NCBI RefSeq assembly: GCF_016526145.1 | Contig: NZ_JADDUE010000010.1 | Location: forward strand, 124,001 to 188,000 | DNA: 64,000 nucleotides | Direction: 5' to 3' | From: Saccharopolyspora galaxeae | GTDB taxonomy: Bacteria > Actinomycetota > Actinomycetes > Mycobacteriales > Pseudonocardiaceae | In this document: positions 50,156-59,798 of the stretch, one piece after another | Layout of the letters: every line of letters starts with the position of its first letter | Numbering within the stretch: the first letter of the stretch is position 1 | The notes under the pieces: generated by a model | The model's input: the letters and a program-made list of their open reading frames with translations, nothing else | Databases searched by the model: none | What the model was told of the DNA's origin: nothing | Made by a program: the position numbers and the translations under genes

Positions 50156-51349
50156 ATGATGTTGGCGCTGGAGAACCTGACGGTCCTGGACCTCACGCAG
50201 GTCATGGCCGGTCCCTACTGCTGCCAGTTGCTCGGCGACCTCGGCGCCGACGTGCTCAAGGTCGAGCCGATCGGCGCGGGCGACGCCACCCGCCAAGCCA
50301 CCGGGCACCGGCTGCCGAACGGCGAGAGCGCGGCGTTCCTGGCGGTGAACCGGAACAAGCGCAGCATCGCGCTGGACCTCAAGAGCGACGCGGGCAGGCA
50401 GGCCTTCCACGATCTGGCCCGCGACGCCGACGTCGTGGTGGAGAGCTTCCGGCCGGGCGTGGCGGCGCGGCTCGGCGTGGACTACGAGACGCTGAGCGGG
50501 CTCAACGATCAGCTCGTCTACGCCTCCGTGTCCGGTTTCGGCCAGACCGGCCCGTACGCGCAGCGCGCGGGCTACGACCTGATCGCGCAAGCCATGTCCG
50601 GGATCATGAGCGTCACCGGGGATCCGGACGGCCCGCCGGTGAAGGCCGGGGTGCCGGTCGCCGACCTGTCCGCCGGATTGTTTTGCGCGGTCGGCATCCT
50701 CAGCGCGTGCCTGTCCCGCGCGACGACCGGCCGCGGCCAAGCGGTGGACACTTCGCTCTACGACGCGGCACTGGCACTGTCCATTTGGGAGACATCGGAG
50801 CTTTGGGCCACCGGCGAGCCACCCGGCCGCCTCGGTTCCGCGCACCGCGTGAACGCGCCCTATCAGGCGCTTCCGGCTCGTGACGGCTACTTGACGATCG
50901 GCGCGAACAACGAGCGGCTGTGGCAGCGGTTGTGCAAGGTGCTGGGCCGCCTCGACCTGCTCGCCGACGAGCGGTTCACCACCAATACCGATCGCGTGCG
51001 CCGCCGCGACGAACTCGCCGGAGAACTCGGCCGCACGCTGCGCGAACGGGACCGGGACGAGTGGGTGCAGCTGCTGCTGGACGCGGGTGTGCCGGTCGGT
51101 CCGATTCGCGACTACGCCGAGTCCTGCGCCGATCCGCACACCGCGGCCCGCGAGATGGTCGTCGAGCTGGATCATCCGGCGGAGGGCCGGGTCCGCTCGC
51201 TCGGCGTCCCGGTGAAACTCACCGGCACACCGGCGGAAATCCGCCGCGTCGCGCCCGATCTGGGGCAGCACACCGACGAAGTTCTGCGATCGCTCGGCCG
51301 CACCGACGCCGAGATCGCCCGGATGCGCGCCGAAGGAGCCGCCGGATGA
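50156..51349 (+). CDS. CaiB/BaiF-family CoA-transferase
   Basis: This 397-residue protein has LTVLDLTQVMAGPYCCQLLG, GADVLKVEP, NRNKRSIALDLK, SVSGFGQTGPYAQRAGYDL and VADLSAG (catalytic Asp), all family III CoA-transferase signatures. It moves CoA between carboxylic acids. Two ATG codons in a row (50156, 50159) can serve as start. It overlaps the crotonase gene by 4 bases, so both should act in one acyl-CoA pathway. The substrate is unknown. Confidence 0.93.
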   Translation: MMLALENLTVLDLTQVMAGPYCCQLLGDLGADVLKVEPIGAGDATRQATGHRLPNGESAAFLAVNRNKRSIALDLKSDAGRQAFHDLARDADVVVESFRPGVAARLGVDYETLSGLNDQLVYASVSGFGQTGPYAQRAGYDLIAQAMSGIMSVTGDPDGPPVKAGVPVADLSAGLFCAVGILSACLSRATTGRGQAVDTSLYDAALALSIWETSELWATGEPPGRLGSAHRVNAPYQALPARDGYLTIGANNERLWQRLCKVLGRLDLLADERFTTNTDRVRRRDELAGELGRTLRERDRDEWVQLLLDAGVPVGPIRDYAESCADPHTAAREMVVELDHPAEGRVRSLGVPVKLTGTPAEIRRVAPDLGQHTDEVLRSLGRTDAEIARMRAEGAAG

Positions 51350-52119
51350 CCGATCAGTTGCGCACCGAGTTCAACGGTGCCGTCGCCACCGCCACGTTCA
51401 ACCGCCCGGCTGCGCGCAACGCCGTGACGTGGGAGATGTACGACGGGCTCGCCGATTTCTGCGAGCGGGTCAACGCCGACGAGGCGGTCCGGGTGGTCGT
51501 TTTCCGCGGCGCGGGCGGGAAAGCGTTCGTGGCGGGCACGGACATCGCCCAGTTCCAGGACTTTCGCGGCGCCGCGGACGGACATGCCTACGAGCAGCGC
51601 ATCGACGGCGTCCTGGACCGGGTCGAAGGGATCCGGGTGCCCACGATCGCCGCGGTCGACGGTTATGCGACCGGCGGCGGGTTGACCATCGCGGCTTGCT
51701 GCGACCTGCGGATCTGCTCGCCCGCGGCGAAGTTCGGGCTGCCGATCGCGCGCACGGTGGGCAACTGCCTGTCCATGCGGAACTACGCGCGGCTGGTGCA
51801 GCTGATCGGAGCGGGACGCGCCATGCACCTGATCTGCACCGCCGGGTTCGTCGAGGCCGAGCAGGCCGAACGCATCGGGCTCGCGTCCGAAGTGGTGTCC
51901 GAGTCCGAACTAGACGGTCGGATCGATGCGCTGTGCGAGCAGATCGCCGCGCAGGCTCCGCTGACGATGCGGGCGAGCAAGCTGGCGATGCGGCGGCTGC
52001 GCGAGCATTCCTTGCCACCGGGCGATGATCTGATCGAGCTCTGCTACGGCAGTGAAGATTTCCGGGAAGGGGTGGGCGCTTTCGTGGAAAAGCGCCGCCC
52101 GCAGTGGCGCGGCCGGTGA
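51346..52119 (+). CDS. Enoyl-CoA hydratase/isomerase family protein
   Basis: This 257-residue crotonase-fold protein has ATFNRPAARNAVTWEM, KAFVAGTDIAQF and AAVDGYATGGGLTIAACCDL. The usual catalytic Glu after GGG is Thr (GGLTIA), and the second Glu position (FGLPIARTVG) is also changed. It may be an isomerase, thioesterase or C-C lyase rather than a hydratase. It is translationally coupled to the CoA-transferase. Confidence 0.88.
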   Translation: MTDQLRTEFNGAVATATFNRPAARNAVTWEMYDGLADFCERVNADEAVRVVVFRGAGGKAFVAGTDIAQFQDFRGAADGHAYEQRIDGVLDRVEGIRVPTIAAVDGYATGGGLTIAACCDLRICSPAAKFGLPIARTVGNCLSMRNYARLVQLIGAGRAMHLICTAGFVEAEQAERIGLASEVVSESELDGRIDALCEQIAAQAPLTMRASKLAMRRLREHSLPPGDDLIELCYGSEDFREGVGAFVEKRRPQWRGR

Positions 52120-52134
52120 TCGGCGATGAGCGGG

Positions 52135-52908
52135 TCAGCGAGGTCGCACCGGGCGCCGGTAGCCGAGCGTGGCGCTGACCCGCTGTGTCGCTTCGATGAC
52201 CAGCGGACCGTAACGATCCCGCGCCTGCTCGGACATCCGGCCCGCCGGTGCGGACACGGACAGGCTCGCCACCGGTTCGCCGCTGGAGTCCAGGATGGCC
52301 GCGGCGACCGCGGCGATGTCCGCGCGCCATTCCCCGAAGTTCGAGGCGAAACCGCGCTGGGTCACGCCGTCGAGTTCGGCGAAGAACTCGTCCCAGTCCA
52401 CAATGGTGCTCCCGGTGTAGCGCTGGAGCCGTTCCCCGATGATCGGCTGCACCTTCTCCCGCGGCATGGCCGCGAGGATCGCCTTGCCGTTCGAGGAGCC
52501 GTGCAGCGGGACGGTGCTGCCCAGCGGCAGCACCGCGCGGACCGGGTGGTCGGTCTCGACCCGCTCGATCAGCACGGCGTGCTCGCCTTCGCGGACCATG
52601 AGGTGCGCTGTTTCGCCGGTTTCGCGCCGCAGCTCGTGCAGGACCGCTGCTGCGGCGTCGCGCACGCTGATGTCCGAAATGGCGTGCTGGCCGACCTGGA
52701 ACGCGCGGGTGGTCAGCACCCAGCGGGTCACGTCCGCGCCGTCCGGGCAGATCCAGCCCGCCGTCCACAGTGTCCGGAGAGCGCGTTGCACGGTGCTCTT
52801 GGGCAGCCCGAGCCTGCGGGCGAGTTCGCCGACGCCGGCCGGTTGGGTGTGCGCGACCTCTTCCAGCACGCGGAAAGCCGACAGCACGGTGCGCATTCCT
52901 TCGCTCAC
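52135..52908 (-). CDS. IclR-family transcriptional regulator
   Basis: This 257-residue protein has a winged helix with GVGELARRLGLPKSTVQRAL and an effector domain with GSTVPLHGSSNGKAILA, QRGFASNFGEW and AAILDSSGEPVASLSVSAP. IclR proteins often sense small acids such as glyoxylate. It lies convergent to the CoA-transferase operon and upstream of the MatC-type transporter on the same strand, so it may control either. GTG start; an ATG four codons later is possible. Confidence 0.9.
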   Translation of the reverse strand: MSEGMRTVLSAFRVLEEVAHTQPAGVGELARRLGLPKSTVQRALRTLWTAGWICPDGADVTRWVLTTRAFQVGQHAISDISVRDAAAAVLHELRRETGETAHLMVREGEHAVLIERVETDHPVRAVLPLGSTVPLHGSSNGKAILAAMPREKVQPIIGERLQRYTGSTIVDWDEFFAELDGVTQRGFASNFGEWRADIAAVAAAILDSSGEPVASLSVSAPAGRMSEQARDRYGPLVIEATQRVSATLGYRRPVRPR

Positions 52909-52986
52909 ATCCTCAGCTTAGTGGCCGCCGGTGGCCCGGTCCGAAACCGGCGGACCGGGCCGGGCGCACGACCAGCACGGCGTGCC

Positions 52987-54321
52987 TCACAACCATCCGG
53001 GCAGGACGAACAGCGCGCAGGCCACCACCGGGGCGATGACGATCATGCTCATGCCCCAGGTCATCAGCTTCCGGAACACGTTGTCGCGCATCTCGGCCGG
53101 GCTGCTGGCGACGACCAGCGCGCCGCTGGTGGAAAACGGCGAGGAGTCCACCACCGACGAGGCCACCGTCAACGCGATGATCATCCCGATCGCGCCGACC
53201 TGGCCGGTGTGCAGGAACGGCACCGCCAGCGGGATGAGCGCGCCGAGGATGCCGGTGGTCGAGGCGAAGGCGGACACCGCCGCGCCGATCAGGCAGATTA
53301 CGAACGCCGCCAGCAGCGGAACGCCGATGCCTGCGACGCCGTCGCCGAGGAACTCGATGGTGCCGATCTCCTCCATCATGCTCACGTAGGTCACCACGCC
53401 GCAGATCAGCAGCACGGTCGGCCACGCGACCTCGCCGATGCACGCCTTGGTCGTCTGCGGCGAGATGATGCACAGCACGGTGGCGATGCTCAGCGACAGC
53501 AGGCCGACGTCGAATTCCAGCGCGAGGGCGCCGACGGCCAGCAGCACCAGGCCGGTGAGCGTGAGCGCGCGATTCGCGTTGAGCGTGGTGACTTGTGCGA
53601 GCGTACTGGTGGCCGGTTCGGCCGCGGTCGCCGTGGTAGTGCCGCCGGATCCTCCGCTGGTCTCGGGTCCAGCCATTTCTCCGGAGTTTTCTGGAGGTTC
53701 GGTGTCGACCTTCCGCCGCAGCAGTTCTCGGCCGCCGAACAGGAAGAAGACGAGCACGCTGAGCAACAGGTTGAAAACGAATTGGCTGCCCCACAGCAAC
53801 GCCGGGTTGCTGGGCAGTCCGCTGCGTTCCACCACGCCGTTCGTGATGCTGCCGAAAATGCTGATCGGCGAGAAGCCGCCCGCGGTGGCGCCGTTGATGA
53901 TCAGCAGGCCCATCAGCATCGGGTTGATCCGGTAGCGGGCGGCGAAGTTCAGCCCGATCGGCGCCATGATCGCGACCGCGCCCGGCACGACCGCGCCCAC
54001 CATCGTCAGCAGGCTCGTCACCAGGAACATCACCCACGGGACCAGCGCGATCCGGCCGCGCACGGCGCGGACTCCGACGTGGATGAGCCAGTCGACGGTG
54101 CCGTTGCTCTTGGCGATGGCGAACAGCAGCGTGACCCCGACCAGCACGGTGAACAGGTCGCCGGGGAATCCGGCGAACAGGTCGTCGGCGCTTTCCCGCA
54201 CCACGAAAGTGCCGATGAGGAATGCGCCCAGAAAAGCTACTGCGCCCATGTTCACCGAGCGCAGCGTGGCGATCAGGAAAATGAGTACCAGGCCGATGAT
54301 GGAGACTACTTGTACGGACAT
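52987..54321 (-). CDS. MatC/SLC13-type dicarboxylate permease
   Basis: This 444-residue membrane protein starts at MSVQVVSIIG behind AGGAGCC. About twelve hydrophobic segments are split by a hydrophilic linker rich in Gly, Thr and Glu (about residues 205-245). The N-terminal half (FLGAFLIGTFVVRESADDLFAGFPGDLF) matches the MatC N-terminal domain; VDSSPFSTSGALVVASSP is typical of the second half. It probably imports a dicarboxylate or small 2-hydroxy acid. It is divergent from the aminotransferase gene. Confidence 0.85.
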   Translation of the reverse strand: MSVQVVSIIGLVLIFLIATLRSVNMGAVAFLGAFLIGTFVVRESADDLFAGFPGDLFTVLVGVTLLFAIAKSNGTVDWLIHVGVRAVRGRIALVPWVMFLVTSLLTMVGAVVPGAVAIMAPIGLNFAARYRINPMLMGLLIINGATAGGFSPISIFGSITNGVVERSGLPSNPALLWGSQFVFNLLLSVLVFFLFGGRELLRRKVDTEPPENSGEMAGPETSGGSGGTTTATAAEPATSTLAQVTTLNANRALTLTGLVLLAVGALALEFDVGLLSLSIATVLCIISPQTTKACIGEVAWPTVLLICGVVTYVSMMEEIGTIEFLGDGVAGIGVPLLAAFVICLIGAAVSAFASTTGILGALIPLAVPFLHTGQVGAIGMIIALTVASSVVDSSPFSTSGALVVASSPAEMRDNVFRKLMTWGMSMIVIAPVVACALFVLPGWL

Positions 54322-54428
54322 GTGGCTCCTCGGTGCGAGGCAGTCGTCGGCTCGGGGACGGGAGCGGGAACTGAATTCATGAGGCGAAGCCGTGGTCTCG
54401 TGCCGAGGAAGTATGACCCCGGCCACAT

Positions 54429-54438
54429 TTGACGTCAA
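54429..54438. promoter_or_regulatory. Short palindrome in the divergent permease/aminotransferase promoter
   Basis: TTGACGTCAA is a perfect 10-base palindrome, 30 bases ahead of the aminotransferase start and about 110 from the permease start. It is a candidate site for the IclR protein; this is only by position. Confidence 0.35.
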
Positions 54439-54467
54439 GAGTTGCAGAACTGAATGAGGAGAATCCG

Positions 54468-55634
54468 ATGGCGCAGCCGATCGGCAATCACTTCCTGCAA
54501 ATTCCAGGCCCGACGAACGTTCCGGAGCGGGTGTTGCGCGCGATGTCCGCGCCCACCATCGATCACCGCGGCCCGGAGTTCGCCGAGCTGACCGGAGAGG
54601 TGCTGCAAGCGGTGCGGCCGGTCTTCGGCACCACCGGCCCGGTCGTGATCTACCCTTCGTCGGGGACCGGTGCGTGGGAGGCGGCGCTGGTCAACACGCT
54701 CAGCCCCGGAGACCGGGTGCTGGCGTTCGAGACCGGGCACTTCGCGGTGCTGTGGCGGGAGATGGCCGAGAAGTTGGGCCTGCGGGTGGATTTCGTGCCC
54801 GGCGATTGGCGGCATGGCGTCGATCCGGCCGTGGTCGCCGAACGGCTCGCCGGGGACTCCGCGCACGAGATCAAGGCGGTCTGCGCGGTGCACAACGAGA
54901 CCTCCACCGGCGTGACCAGCCGGATCGCCGAGGTGCGGCGGGCGATGGACGAGGCAGCTCACCCGGCGCTGCTGCTGGTGGACACGATCTCCTCGCTCGG
55001 CTCGGTCGACTACCGGCACGACGAGTGGGGTGTGGACGTCACGATCTCCTGCTCGCAGAAGGGCCTGATGCTGCCGCCGGGCCTCGGTTTCAACGCGGTG
55101 AGCGAGAAGGCGTTGCGGGCCGGCGAGAAGGCCGGTCTGCCGAGGTCCTATTGGGACTGGCAGCCGGTGTTGCAGGCGAATCGGCGGGGTTTCTTCCACA
55201 GCACACCGGCGACGAATCTCCTGTTCGGACTGCGGGAGGCGCTGCGGATGCTCGACGACGAGGGCTTGCCGCAGGTCTTCGAGCGCCACCGGCTGCACTC
55301 CGCGGCCACGCGCGCCGCCGTGCGCGCGTGGGGTCTGGAGACGTTGTGCTCGGACGAGCGCGAGCATTCACCGGCGCTGACGGCTGTTTTGCTACCCGAT
55401 GGCCATGATGCGGACAAGGTTCGCGAGCTGATCCTGCACCGGTTCAACATGTCGCTCGGCGCGGGCCTGGGCAAGGTCGCGGGCAAGGTCTTCCGCATCG
55501 GGCACTTGGGCCACTTCAACGATGTATCGCTGGCCGGGACGCTCGCGGGTGTCCAGATGGGACTCGAGCTGGCCGGTGTTCCGATCGATCAGGGCGGTGT
55601 CGAGGAAGCCCTGCGAGTGCTGAAGGCGGCGTGA
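54468..55634 (+). CDS. Serine/alanine-glyoxylate aminotransferase-like PLP enzyme
   Basis: This 388-residue class V aminotransferase has FLQIPGPTNVPERVL, the catalytic loop SSGTGAWEAAL, AVHNETSTGV, VDTISSLGSVDYRHDEWGVD and SCSQKGLMLPPGLGF with PLP-binding Lys198. This pattern is typical of serine-glyoxylate or alanine-glyoxylate transaminases. It converts glyoxylate to glycine. The stop overlaps the start of the GlcD-GlcF fusion gene, so glyoxylate formed there would be used here. GAGGAG lies ahead of the start. Confidence 0.92.
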   Translation: MAQPIGNHFLQIPGPTNVPERVLRAMSAPTIDHRGPEFAELTGEVLQAVRPVFGTTGPVVIYPSSGTGAWEAALVNTLSPGDRVLAFETGHFAVLWREMAEKLGLRVDFVPGDWRHGVDPAVVAERLAGDSAHEIKAVCAVHNETSTGVTSRIAEVRRAMDEAAHPALLLVDTISSLGSVDYRHDEWGVDVTISCSQKGLMLPPGLGFNAVSEKALRAGEKAGLPRSYWDWQPVLQANRRGFFHSTPATNLLFGLREALRMLDDEGLPQVFERHRLHSAATRAAVRAWGLETLCSDEREHSPALTAVLLPDGHDADKVRELILHRFNMSLGAGLGKVAGKVFRIGHLGHFNDVSLAGTLAGVQMGLELAGVPIDQGGVEEALRVLKAA

Positions 55635-58501
55635 TGAGCGATCTGGAAAGCAAGCTGCGGCGCGAAATCTCCGGCGAGGTCGCCTTCGACGACTACACCC
55701 GGCACCTGTTCTCGCGCGACGCGAGCATGTACACGATCACGCCGCTGGGCGTGGTGTTCCCGCGGGACGCCGACGATGCGGCCGCCGCTGTCGTCGTCGC
55801 CCGCGAGCACGAAGTGCCGGTGGTGCCCCGCGGAGCGGGCACGAGCCTCGCCGGGCAGACCGTCGGTCCGGGCCTGGTGCTGGACTTTTCCCGGCACATG
55901 AACAAGATCCTGGATCTCGACCCGGATTCGCGGACGGCTCGCGTGCAGATGGGCGTGGTGCAGGACCAGCTCAACCGGGCCGCCGCGCCACACGGGCTGA
56001 TGTTCGGCCCGGACACTTCGACCAGCAATCGCGCCACGCTGGGCGGGATGATCGGCAACAACTCCGCGGGCAGCGGGTCTGTGCGCTACGGCATGACGAT
56101 CGACCACGTGCGCGAGCTGAGCGTGGTGCTCGCGGATGCCAGCAGGGCGCGTCTCGGCCCGGTGGACGAAGCCGAGCGGCAACGACGTGCAGCGGCCGGG
56201 ACGCTGGAAGGCGCGCTGTACCGGGAACTTCCGCGGATCGTCGCGGAGAACAAGGAGGCGATCACCGGCGGCTACCCGGAGTTCTGGCGCCGCTCGGGCG
56301 GTTACCGGCTCGACCGGATATCCGCCGAACCGTTCGACCTCGCCGAGTTCGTCGTCGGCTCGGAGGGAACGCTGGTCGTGGCCACCGAGGCACTGGTGGA
56401 CCTGGTACCGAAACCGAAGCACACGGTGATCGCGGTCGGGCACTTCACCTCCACCCAAGCGGCGATCGAGGCGACCGAGGACGCGCTGAGCTTCGATCCG
56501 TCCGGTGTGGAGCTGATGGACCGTACGATCCTGGACCTGTCCCGGGAACGCATCGAGTACGCCTCGCTGGGCACGATCCTGGAAGGTGACCCGGATGCGC
56601 TGCTTTTCGTCAGCTTCACCGGTGACGACAAGGACGAGCTGACCGGACGGCTGCAACGGCTGAGTTCGTTGTGGCGCAAGCACGAGCACGGCTACCACAC
56701 CCTTGAGGCGGTGACTCCGCAGCAGCAGTCGGCGTTGCTGAAGGTGCGCAAGGCCGGTCTCGGATTGCTGATGGCCGCCGGTTCCGGAACCCGCCGCCCG
56801 CTGGCGTTCGTGGAGGACACCGCGGTCGATCCCAAGCACCTCGCCGAGTACACCGCCAAGTTCGCGGAGATCTTGGACCGTTACGAGATGCAGGCCGGTT
56901 TCTACGGCCACTGCTCGGTGGGATGCCTGCACATCCGCCCGTTCGTCGACCTTGCGGAGCCGGGCGAGACGGAGAAGATGCGCGCCGTGGCCGAAGAGGT
57001 GAAATCGCTGGTGACGGCCTACGGCGGGGTGAACTCCAGCGAGCACGGCGACGGCCTGGCGCGCAGCGAGTTCAACCGCGAGATTTTCGGCGACGAGCTG
57101 TACGAGGCGATGTGCCGGGTCAAGCACCTCTTCGATCCGGCGGGAACGCTGAATCCCGGCAAGATCGTCGAGGCGCCGTCGATGACCGACAACCTGCGCG
57201 ACGCGGCACTGCCGGAGCCCGGTCCATTGCGGACCCGACTGTCGTTCGAGGTGGTCGGCGGAATGCGCGGCTCGGCGGATCGGTGCATGAACATCGGGGT
57301 GTGCCGGAAGAGCACCAGCGGTGCGATGTGTCCGTCCTACATGGCCACCACGCGCGAAGAAGACTCGACGCGGGGGCGCGCCAACGCCCTGGTCAAGGCG
57401 CTGTCGGAGCCCGACCCGAAGGCGGCGTTGGGAGATGAGCGGCTGCACGAGGTGCTGGACCTGTGCCTGATGTGCAAGGCGTGCAAGAGCGAGTGCCCGC
57501 TGGGTGTGGACATGGCGAAGCTCAAGAGCGAAACGCTGTCGCACTACCACGACGAGCACGGGGTGCCGTTGCGTTCTCGCGTGTTCGGGTCGATCCGCGC
57601 GCTGAACAGGCTGGGATCGGCGACGGCTCCGCTGTCGAACCTGCCCGGCCGGATTCCGTTGCTGCGCAGGGCGATGCAGCGGCTGCTCGGCATCACGGCG
57701 AACCGGCCGCTGCCTCGGTTCGAGCGCCGCAACCTCGGCTCCTGGTTCCGCAAACGCGCGCGGCCCGAGTCCGCTCCCCGCGGCCCGATCCTGTTCCTGG
57801 CGGACTCGTTCACCACCTACACCGAACCGGACATCGGCAAGGCCGCTGTCGACCTGCTGGAGCGAGCCGGTTACGAGGTCCGGCTGGTCACCGAGGGCTG
57901 CTGCGGCAGGTCGAGCCTGTCGAAAGGTCTCGTCGACGATGCGCAGCGCAAGGCGCAAGACCTGGTGTCGCGACTGTCCGATTCGGACGCGCCGCTCGTC
58001 GGTTGCGAGCCTTCCTGCGTGCTGACCTTGCGGGACGAAACGCTGTCCATGCTGCCGGACTCCGGCGCGGCACGGGATGTTGCGGGCCGGGTGCGACAGC
58101 TCGAAGAAGTGCTGTCCGAAGCCATCGACGCCGGAGACCTGGAGCTGTCGGCGGATTCCTGGCCCGCGGCGAGGAAAGTCGTCTTCCACGGGCACTGCCA
58201 CCAGAAAGCTGAGGTTGGCACCTTGGCGACCGTCGAACTGCTGCGACGTATCCCCGGGGCCGAGGTGGTGGAGCTAGATGCCGGATGTTGCGGCATGGCG
58301 GGCTCTTTCGGTTTCGAGGCGGAGCACTACGAGCTGTCGATGACCGTGGGGTCCGACCGGTTGTTCCCGGCTGTCACGGCCGAACCTGCCACCACGATCG
58401 TCGCCGCCACCGGTGTCTCGTGCCGCCAGCAGATCGCGCACGGGACTCCGCGCGAGGCCCATCATCCGATCGAACTGCTGAGGGCCGCGTTGCGGGACTG
58501 A
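55634..58501 (+). CDS. FAD-linked 2-hydroxy acid dehydrogenase fused to Fe-S subunit (GlcD-GlcF type)
   Basis: This 955-residue protein joins a FAD-binding oxidase half (VPRGAGTSLAGQTVGPG, TLGGMIGNNSAG, SEGTLVVATEA, YGHCSVGCLHIRP, SEHGDGLARS) to an Fe-S half. The latter has two [4Fe-4S] groups (near residues 550 and 620, including CLMCKACKSECP) and two CCG domains (EGCCGRSS, DAGCCGMAGSFG). It fits D-lactate, glycolate or D-2-hydroxyglutarate dehydrogenases of the fused type. Glycolate is the best guess because of the coupled aminotransferase. GTG at 55631 is an alternative start. Confidence 0.9.
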   Translation: MSDLESKLRREISGEVAFDDYTRHLFSRDASMYTITPLGVVFPRDADDAAAAVVVAREHEVPVVPRGAGTSLAGQTVGPGLVLDFSRHMNKILDLDPDSRTARVQMGVVQDQLNRAAAPHGLMFGPDTSTSNRATLGGMIGNNSAGSGSVRYGMTIDHVRELSVVLADASRARLGPVDEAERQRRAAAGTLEGALYRELPRIVAENKEAITGGYPEFWRRSGGYRLDRISAEPFDLAEFVVGSEGTLVVATEALVDLVPKPKHTVIAVGHFTSTQAAIEATEDALSFDPSGVELMDRTILDLSRERIEYASLGTILEGDPDALLFVSFTGDDKDELTGRLQRLSSLWRKHEHGYHTLEAVTPQQQSALLKVRKAGLGLLMAAGSGTRRPLAFVEDTAVDPKHLAEYTAKFAEILDRYEMQAGFYGHCSVGCLHIRPFVDLAEPGETEKMRAVAEEVKSLVTAYGGVNSSEHGDGLARSEFNREIFGDELYEAMCRVKHLFDPAGTLNPGKIVEAPSMTDNLRDAALPEPGPLRTRLSFEVVGGMRGSADRCMNIGVCRKSTSGAMCPSYMATTREEDSTRGRANALVKALSEPDPKAALGDERLHEVLDLCLMCKACKSECPLGVDMAKLKSETLSHYHDEHGVPLRSRVFGSIRALNRLGSATAPLSNLPGRIPLLRRAMQRLLGITANRPLPRFERRNLGSWFRKRARPESAPRGPILFLADSFTTYTEPDIGKAAVDLLERAGYEVRLVTEGCCGRSSLSKGLVDDAQRKAQDLVSRLSDSDAPLVGCEPSCVLTLRDETLSMLPDSGAARDVAGRVRQLEEVLSEAIDAGDLELSADSWPAARKVVFHGHCHQKAEVGTLATVELLRRIPGAEVVELDAGCCGMAGSFGFEAEHYELSMTVGSDRLFPAVTAEPATTIVAATGVSCRQQIAHGTPREAHHPIELLRAALRD

Positions 58502-58608
58502 GTCCCTGTCGCTGCGTGTGCAGTCCGGCGTGCGGTCTTGCGGACTCGTGCCGCGGCGGGACTGTGCGGTCCCGGCTCGTGGGCGGGCCGGGACCGGCGA
58601 CCGGAGGC

Positions 58609-59172
58609 TCAGCGCGTCGCGTCGGTTTCGACTCGGCCCCTTCCGGCGAAGGCGGGTCCGGCGAGGAACCAGATTGCGGTCACGATCCCCAGCACCGACA
58701 TCATGCTCCAATATGGATGTTGCGAGGCCTCCGCGGCCGACCCGGGCACGATGGAGCCGTCGATCGCCAACATCACCAGCAGCAGCGCGCAGGCGATCGC
58801 GGAGGCCAGCAGCACGCGCAGCCATTCCCGCCACAGCGCCAGAACTTCCGCCCGTGACCCCTTCGCGGGCTTGTCCGGCTTCGGGCCGCGGTTGAACCAG
58901 TACCGGAACCTGGCGTCGGCCCAGGAAATGGTGGCGTGACCGAAGGCAACGGTGAATCCCAAGTAGACGGCCGCGAGGGCGTGCGCCTGCGTTGGTTCCG
59001 CACCGCGGGCCAGGTCGACGGCGACCAGTGCGACCAGCACGACGTCCACCAGCGGGACGCAGCGCAGCAACCAGCTGCTCAGCCGTTCCTGCCGCGCGAG
59101 GTAGCGGGCGGCGAGACCGGCCACCAGGAACACCCAGAACGCCGCCTCAGCGGCGAAAATGGCTGCGATCAT
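58609..59172 (-). CDS. Small multi-pass membrane protein of unknown function
   Basis: This 187-residue protein starts at MIAAIFAAEAAFWVF, with GGAG upstream. It has about five hydrophobic segments, a basic loop (YWFNRGPKPDKPAKGS) and a C-terminal Arg-rich end. I do not recognise a family with certainty. It lies 26 bases after a TetR gene on the same strand, so the TetR protein probably represses both. Confidence 0.75.
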   Translation of the reverse strand: MIAAIFAAEAAFWVFLVAGLAARYLARQERLSSWLLRCVPLVDVVLVALVAVDLARGAEPTQAHALAAVYLGFTVAFGHATISWADARFRYWFNRGPKPDKPAKGSRAEVLALWREWLRVLLASAIACALLLVMLAIDGSIVPGSAAEASQHPYWSMMSVLGIVTAIWFLAGPAFAGRGRVETDATR

Positions 59173-59198
59173 TGCGATTACTCCCCAGTTGTAGGTGT

Positions 59199-59789
59199 TC
59201 AGCGAGCGGCGCCGAACAGGTAGTGCTCCAGCAACTCGACGGCCTGCTGCCGGGTGAGCAGCGCCGGAGCGGTCAGCAGCTCGAAGGTCAGCCCGTCCAC
59301 GAAGGCGTTGAGCCCGGCCGCCGCGTGTTCGTAGTCGGCATCGGGCGTGAGCTGGCCGAGTTCTCCCAAACCCCGCACGACGTGCCGCAGGAACTCGCGC
59401 ACCTCGGCGGCTTGCTCCGCCACGACGGCCGCGAGGGCCGGGTCGAACCGGGCGCGATGCACGAACTCCAGCCAAATGCTCAGCTCCCGGGCGGTGTCGT
59501 CGCGCAGCGGCATCAGTTCGCCGAGCATCGCGAGCACCCGTTGCCGCACGTCCGGCTCCTCGGCCGCCTGGCGCACCCGCTCGCTGACCCGGTCCGAGAG
59601 CGAGCGCAGCGCGAACTCGTGCAGTTCGGCCTGAGTGCCGAAGAAGTGCCGGACCGATCCGGTGGCCAGCCCCGATTCGGCCGCCACCTTCCGCACCGAT
59701 GCCTCTTCCAGCCCACCGCGGTCCAACGTCCGCCACACCGCGTCGACGATGACCCGCCGCCGCGCCTCCTGATCGATCGTGCGCACCAC
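59199..59789 (-). CDS. TetR-family regulator (BetI-like N-terminus)
   Basis: This 196-residue TetR protein has the helix-turn-helix ASVRKVAAESGLATGSVRHF, followed by FGTQAELHEFAL. It is the first gene of a two-gene unit with a membrane protein. A perfect operator-like repeat is located 10 bases upstream of its start, so self-repression is very likely. Confidence 0.88.
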   Translation of the reverse strand: MVRTIDQEARRRVIVDAVWRTLDRGGLEEASVRKVAAESGLATGSVRHFFGTQAELHEFALRSLSDRVSERVRQAAEEPDVRQRVLAMLGELMPLRDDTARELSIWLEFVHRARFDPALAAVVAEQAAEVREFLRHVVRGLGELGQLTPDADYEHAAAGLNAFVDGLTFELLTAPALLTRQQAVELLEHYLFGAAR

Positions 59790-59798
59790 CGCACCAAA

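Noticed and set aside
52126-54432. Open frame of 768 codons on the plus strand across the IclR and permease genes
   Set aside because: It spans two real minus-strand genes and their gap, and its product is rich in His, Arg and Gln without any recognisable domain.
55589-58201. Open frame of 870 codons opposite the GlcD-GlcF gene
   Set aside because: It is antisense to a gene with many conserved motifs and shows none of its own; codon composition is that of a shadow frame.
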